Shown here piece by piece: positions 13,470 through 17,242 of a stretch of DNA of 17,242 nucleotides. Each line of letters begins with the position of its first letter. The stretch's first letter is position 1. The stretch is from Chrysiogenia bacterium (GTDB lineage: Bacteria; JAGRBM01). The stretch lies in contig JAGRBM010000215.1 of assembly GCA_020434085.1 (NCBI GenBank), positions 1-17,242 on the forward strand, given 5' to 3'. The translations under genes were made by a program, and so were the position numbers. Under the pieces are notes generated by a model, which was not told the DNA's origin, ran no database searches, and worked only from the letters and a program-made list of their open reading frames with translations.

Positions 13470-14549
13470 TTACGGTCGCACGGCCCGAAGCACGCGCAGG
13501 AAGTTTTCTCCCAGAATCTTGCGGATCCTTCGCTCGTCCCACCCACGCTTAAGCATCAGCGCCACCATGCGCGGCTGGAAGGTGATGTCGGGCAGCTCGC
13601 GCGGCATCCAGATCATTCCGTCGTAGTCCGATCCCAGGGACACGAAGTCCTCGCCCACCACGTTGATCACGTGCTCCATGTGGTCGATCACCTTCGAGAG
13701 CGCGCAGCCAAACCAGGTCTGGTCGAGATACTGCGGGTGGTAGACGATGCCGATCGTCCCGCCGCGCTCGGCAATGGCGCGAATCTGCTCATCATCGAGG
13801 TTGCGCCAGCTCTTGCGGACCGAACTGATGCCGGTGTGGGTCACGACCAGCGGGATTCCGGGGTCGGTGGCTTCGACCGCGTCGAAGAATCCCTTGCGGT
13901 TGATGTGCGCCAGGTCGACCATGATGCACTTTTCCTGCATGCGCACACAGAACTCGCGCCCGAAGTCGCTGAGCCCCTCGTCCTGGTGACGCAGCGCCGT
14001 GCTGGGGGTCGCGATCTTCGAGCGCATCATGTGAACGATGGTGATGCGGTGCACCAGGTCGTCGGGAATCAGATCGAGGCTCTCCACCGAATAATCGAGA
14101 GCCTGTCCGCCCTGGATGGAAATGAGCGCCGCGGTCTTGCCGTGGGCGCGGGCGACTTCGTACTCGGTGAAGTTGCGTACCAGTGCGTAGTCGTCGGGAA
14201 ATTCCGAGAGCTCGGCTGCCAGGCGCTTGAGATTCTTCACCGTCGTCTGCGGCCGCATGGACTCGGGGCGGAACGGGTTGGTCGTCACGTCCCATGAAAC
14301 CCCGGCCATCTGCGCCTCGCGCGCCCGGGGAAAATCCACCTGATTGAAGAACGCCGAGCCCGGCAGAAACGGGCGGTGGCGCTTCGAGAGGTCATAGCCC
14401 GGAAACACCCGCGACCAGATGAAGCTGCACGTGTGCAGGTCGATGACCTCGCTGCTCAGGTAGAGGTCCACCGCCTCGCGTGAGATGCCCAGCTCACTGG
14501 CCCATGCCGCGGGCTCTGCCCGGTAGTCACGGTAACGAAGCCGCCCCAT
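13470..14549 (-). CDS. Membrane dipeptidase (peptidase M19) homologue with altered metal ligands
   Basis: 359 residues, no signal peptide, ATG with GGGGAGAG 7 nt upstream. The fold is the M19 TIM barrel: V-I-D-L-H39 near the start, L-I-S-I-Q-G-G (142-148), V-D-L-A-H215, V-V-T-H238-T, I-A-E-R-G-G-T-I-G-I, V-V-G-E-D-F, G-S-D308-Y-D-G and I-L-G-E-N-F-L-R-V near the end. Compared with human renal dipeptidase, the two histidine ligands of one zinc (H215, H238), H39 and catalytic Asp308 are kept. The Asp of the H-x-D pair is Cys41, and the bridging Glu is Gln146; the histidine three residues later is Gln149. The dinuclear zinc site is therefore changed, and the enzyme may use another metal arrangement or have lost activity. 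It follows the GMC oxidoreductase gene by 24 nt, so it is the last gene of that operon. Confidence 0.9.
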   Translation of the reverse strand: MGRLRYRDYRAEPAAWASELGISREAVDLYLSSEVIDLHTCSFIWSRVFPGYDLSKRHRPFLPGSAFFNQVDFPRAREAQMAGVSWDVTTNPFRPESMRPQTTVKNLKRLAAELSEFPDDYALVRNFTEYEVARAHGKTAALISIQGGQALDYSVESLDLIPDDLVHRITIVHMMRSKIATPSTALRHQDEGLSDFGREFCVRMQEKCIMVDLAHINRKGFFDAVEATDPGIPLVVTHTGISSVRKSWRNLDDEQIRAIAERGGTIGIVYHPQYLDQTWFGCALSKVIDHMEHVINVVGEDFVSLGSDYDGMIWMPRELPDITFQPRMVALMLKRGWDERRIRKILGENFLRVLRAVRP

Positions 14550-14573
14550 GGTTTCTCTCCCCGCCCGCGCGCG

Positions 14574-16469
14574 CTAGAGCGCGGCGTGAATGCGCTCGGC
14601 AGCGCGGGTGGCCATGGCCATGATGGTGATCTGCGGATTGACCCCGAGCGGCCCGGGCACGGTGCCGCCATCGACGATGTAGAGGCCCTTGACGTCGTGG
14701 GTCTCATGGTCGGGACTGACGACACTCTTTTTGGGGTCCTTGCCGATGTCGCAGGTACCCAGCGGGTGCCAGCTAGTCAGCATGAGCTCGCTCGCCTTGA
14801 CCTTGAGCTTGCCGAAGGCTTCGAGCTCACTCTGGTTTCGAATGCTCGGGAAGCGGAACAGCAGCGGCATGGCGCGCTCGGCGCCGGCAGCCAGCAGCAT
14901 CTTCGCCCCCAGGTACATGCCCCGGTGAAGCTTTTTCGTGTCCTCGTCGGTGAGCGAATAGGTCACGAGCGGCTTGCCCCCGCCCATGCTGCGCACGCGC
15001 CCGGGACGCGCAACGTCCTCGATCATGGTGCCGAAGCCCACGACCTTGTCGTAGTCCTCGATGAGGTCCATGAACTCGCGCCCTACGAAGGGGATCGTAA
15101 TCGGGGCCATGTTGAGCGAGCCGCGCCCGGACTGCAGCAGGATACCCTCGCGACCGAGGAACTCATCGCAGCTTCGCGTGTTGGGCACGAAGGCCTCTCC
15201 CTCGAGCACCTCGTCGAAGAGCCCGCTCACGCCGGTGCTCGGGTGCACGGCCAGGTTCTTGCCCAGCTCGCCGCTGGAGTTGCAAATGCCCTGTTCGAGC
15301 AGCATCACCGGCGTCATCACTGCGCCGCCGGCAAGAACCACCTTGCGCGCGCGGATCCACAGGTCCTGCCCGGTCTCCACGGACTTGGCGTGAATGCCCA
15401 CGGCCCGGCCGTTCTCAATCATCACGCGGTGGGCTTTGGATTCCTTGATCACCATCGCGCCGCGCGCGGCGGCCTGCGGCAGGTAGGCGATGTCCACGCT
15501 CCGGCGGGCCATGGACGGGCAGCCAAGGTCGCACACTCCCTCACCCGTGCAGCCGGGCGCATTGCGCTGGAGGTCGTAGTGATTCCAACCCAGCGCGTCG
15601 CAGCCCTCGGCAATCTTGCGCGCCGCGCCCTGGAGGAACTTGTCCTCGGAGTGCACGACCTGCAGCTCGCGATCGACCTTTTCGAAGTAGGGAGCCATGC
15701 GCGAGGGTTCGAACTCGTCGGTGCCGATGTTCTCGCACCAGCGATTGAGCACCCGGTCCGGGGTGTGGTAGCTCACGCCGGTATTGATGGCCGTCGAGCC
15801 GCCAACCAGCTTGCCCATCAGGATCGGAATGATCGTGTTGCCCACGCTGGGAACGGCGCCGCCGCCGCGGTAGAACTTCTTGTGGGCCTCGTGCAGGTTG
15901 CCGGTGAAGGCGTCGCGCCGGTAGAGCTTGCCCTCTTCGAGGAAGACCACGGCGTGGCCCTTGAGGGCGAGCTCGGTGCCGACCACCGCGCCGCCAGCGC
16001 CGGTGCCGACCACGACCACGTCGCACTCGATCTGCTCGCCGTCTTCAAAGTCAGTGGCGTCGGAAACCTGGGAGAGCCAGCGCTCGGGCTCGGCCGGGCC
16101 GCCCTTGCGGTAGGTCTTCCCCGCCGCCGCGTAGACTTCTTCGTCGTCGAAGTGGGCGGCCTTGAAGGCAAATCCAAGCGCCATGACCGGCAGGCGCAGG
16201 GAGGAATCCTTGAGCCAGCGGCCGAGCAGCTCGTCGCGCTTGCCGGCGGAAAGGCGCGAGAACGGGCGCCCGGTGCGCAGGATGGCGGCCTTGTCGAGCA
16301 GTTCCATCATGCCCGAGAGCACGCCGATCGCGCGCTTGTTGCCGCCGACCAGTTCTTCGAGCGATCCCAGCGTGCGTTCGTTGGCGCCGGGAAAGACGCG
16401 GCCCACCGGGATCAGGGACCTGCCGAAACTGAGGGCCAGCTCGCGCTGGCGCGGGGAGAAGTGGCTCAT
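14574..16469 (-). CDS. GMC-family FAD oxidoreductase (long-chain alcohol oxidase-like)
   Basis: 631 residues, without a signal peptide. GMC enzymes oxidise alcohols, sugars or sterols using FAD. The FAD-binding dinucleotide fold begins at 149: V-V-V-V-G155-x-G-x-x-G160, with E178 at the end of the second strand. K-L-V-G-G-S-T-A-I-N (about 230) is the second FAD motif. The catalytic pair is H568 in S-W-H-P-L-G-T-C and N611 in V-N-P-Q-I-T. A Cys cluster, C-T-G-E-G-V-C-D-L-G-C (about 305-315), and an N-terminal helical region of about 140 residues resembling gluconate-2-dehydrogenase subunit 3 are typical of the FAO (long-chain alcohol oxidase) branch; cholesterol oxidase is the other close match. 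It overlaps gntR by ATGA and has GGAAGG 8 nt upstream, so it should be regulated by that gene. Confidence 0.92.
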   Translation of the reverse strand: MSHFSPRQRELALSFGRSLIPVGRVFPGANERTLGSLEELVGGNKRAIGVLSGMMELLDKAAILRTGRPFSRLSAGKRDELLGRWLKDSSLRLPVMALGFAFKAAHFDDEEVYAAAGKTYRKGGPAEPERWLSQVSDATDFEDGEQIECDVVVVGTGAGGAVVGTELALKGHAVVFLEEGKLYRRDAFTGNLHEAHKKFYRGGGAVPSVGNTIIPILMGKLVGGSTAINTGVSYHTPDRVLNRWCENIGTDEFEPSRMAPYFEKVDRELQVVHSEDKFLQGAARKIAEGCDALGWNHYDLQRNAPGCTGEGVCDLGCPSMARRSVDIAYLPQAAARGAMVIKESKAHRVMIENGRAVGIHAKSVETGQDLWIRARKVVLAGGAVMTPVMLLEQGICNSSGELGKNLAVHPSTGVSGLFDEVLEGEAFVPNTRSCDEFLGREGILLQSGRGSLNMAPITIPFVGREFMDLIEDYDKVVGFGTMIEDVARPGRVRSMGGGKPLVTYSLTDEDTKKLHRGMYLGAKMLLAAGAERAMPLLFRFPSIRNQSELEAFGKLKVKASELMLTSWHPLGTCDIGKDPKKSVVSPDHETHDVKGLYIVDGGTVPGPLGVNPQITIMAMATRAAERIHAAL

Positions 16470-17203
16470 TTGCGTTCCTTCCGGGAAGCGGTGTTTCCCG
16501 ATTCGAGCATGCGCCGGGCATGCTCGCTCATGTAGCGTTCAACCGCGGCCTGCGTCGCCGCGGCATTTTTCTTTTTGATGGCCCCGAGAATGGCACCCAG
16601 ACGCTCGATGAGCCAGTCATGATCGCGCAGCGGCGAGGCAAATGCCTCGGTCGCGCCCGCCCCGGAGGCCGCGCTCACCGAGTTCATCACGAGCGTGACC
16701 GCCCGGTTCCCCGTGGCATTGGCCAGCACACGGAAGAATGCGATCTCGAGTTTCTCTGCTTCGCGGTAGTCGGTGATGGGCCGGAGTTTCTCGTAGAGCT
16801 TTTCGAGCTCGGCGGTCTGGGCGCCGTCGATGCGCTCGGCAGCGAGTTTGGCGAAAGCGGCCACAATGACCGAGCGGGCTTCGAGGATCTCGCTGTAGAG
16901 ACCCGAGTCGGTGCTTTCGATGACGGCCAGATACTTGAGCAGGTCGGCCCCGCCGGATTTTTCAATGTCCTGGACGATGCTCCCCACCCCGTGGCGGGTC
17001 CGAATGAGGCCCTGCTGCTCCAGCCGAACAAGCGCGTGCTTGACCGAGGTCCGGGTCACCCCGTAGCGCCCTGCCAGCTCGCGCTCGGGCGGCAGCGCCC
17101 CGCCCGGGGCGTAGGTGCCGTCGAGAATCTCCGACTGGATGCGCTGGGTGATCTCGTCGACGACGCTCTCACGACGCAGCGGATTGGCAGCAAGTTCAGG
17201 CAT
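16466..17203 (-). CDS. GntR-family transcriptional regulator, FadR/FCD subfamily
   Basis: 245 residues, ATG with GGGAG 6 nt upstream. The N-terminal winged helix (about 11-77) has the GntR signature: L-P-P-E-R-E-L-A (37-44), G-V-T-R-T-S-V (48-54), L-x-x-x-G-L-I (61-67) and G-V-G-S-I-V (72-77). The C-terminal helical domain (about 85-235) is of the FCD type, with A-N-A-T-G-N (161-166), H195 and H228. The FCD D-x-x-F-H metal motif reads E153-I-A-F-F157, so one histidine ligand is missing and the effector site may be metal-free, as in FadR itself. Dimeric FadR-type proteins repress catabolic genes until an acid or acyl effector binds. The gene heads an operon with the GMC oxidoreductase and M19 genes, and a palindrome sits 11 bp upstream of its start. 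Confidence 0.92.
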   Translation of the reverse strand: MPELAANPLRRESVVDEITQRIQSEILDGTYAPGGALPPERELAGRYGVTRTSVKHALVRLEQQGLIRTRHGVGSIVQDIEKSGGADLLKYLAVIESTDSGLYSEILEARSVIVAAFAKLAAERIDGAQTAELEKLYEKLRPITDYREAEKLEIAFFRVLANATGNRAVTLVMNSVSAASGAGATEAFASPLRDHDWLIERLGAILGAIKKKNAAATQAAVERYMSEHARRMLESGNTASRKERK

Positions 17204-17213
17204 TCCGGCTCCC

Positions 17214-17242
17214 TTGGCGCAGTGGCTCAGCCACTATGCCAA
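17214..17242. promoter_or_regulatory. 29-bp imperfect palindrome, candidate operator
   Basis: Inverted arms TTGGC/GCCAA (outer) and AGTGGC/GCCACT (inner) are separated by two mismatched pairs, with a TCA centre at 17227-17229. Twelve of fourteen arm positions are complementary. It begins 11 bp upstream of the GntR start codon and may continue past the window edge. Autorepression by the adjacent regulator is the natural reading. A terminator of a gene further upstream is the alternative. Confidence 0.6.

Noticed and set aside
14586-16535. 649-codon open frame on the plus strand opposite the GMC oxidoreductase gene
   Set aside because: Antisense shadow of a high-GC gene; no family resemblance, while the minus strand encodes all GMC motifs.

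Overview
The window is GC-rich chromosomal DNA, about 65% GC by eye. It comes from a Gram-negative bacterium: there is a TatB/TatC pair and several lipoproteins with lipoboxes. The gene content (DUF3047, an FG-GAP lipoprotein, a fatty-alcohol-oxidase-type GMC enzyme, a stand-alone cyclic-nucleotide-binding protein) fits a deltaproteobacterial or myxobacterial-type lineage, or a related uncultured phylum. That placement is an inference from gene families and composition; there is no rRNA to confirm it. Most genes are compact, often with overlapping stop and start codons, and GTG and TTG starts are common. I see no phage genes, transposase, CRISPR array or toxin-antitoxin pair.

Region 1 (1-1290, +): the 3' end of purD, a secreted DUF3047 protein whose likely start lies inside an interspersed hairpin repeat, and a GFA-family zinc protein coupled to it by an ATGA overlap. 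Region 2 (1291-2013): a gap of about 720 bp with no credible gene. It is packed with repeats: a tRNA-end-like palindrome, a degenerate decamer array, a mosaic of hairpins, a MITE-like inverted-repeat element and a short dispersed repeat. Region 3 (2014-2760, -): rpe followed closely by tRNA-Pro(CGG). Region 4 (2881-5195, +): an unrecognised membrane-anchored protein, a class I glutamine amidotransferase, a single-domain cNMP-binding protein, and a strong bidirectional terminator.

Region 5 (5219-6823, -): an orphan 534-aa lipoprotein with a candidate promoter and a perfect short palindrome in its leader. Region 6 (7024-12147, -): a tightly overlapped set of three genes. These are a class II HDAC-like deacetylase, a 1134-aa lipoprotein with seven FG-GAP/VCBS motifs, and a lipoprotein with a probable LamG/DUF1080-like fold. 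Region 7 (12388-13463, +): tatB-tatC, divergent from region 6.

Region 8 (13470-17203, -): a GntR/FadR-type regulator, a GMC oxidoreductase resembling long-chain alcohol oxidases, and a membrane-dipeptidase (M19) homologue in which two of five zinc ligands appear to be replaced. A 29-bp imperfect palindrome just upstream of the regulator is a likely operator, so this looks like a self-regulated catabolic or detoxification operon. It and the deacetylase-lipoprotein operon are the least ordinary parts of the window.
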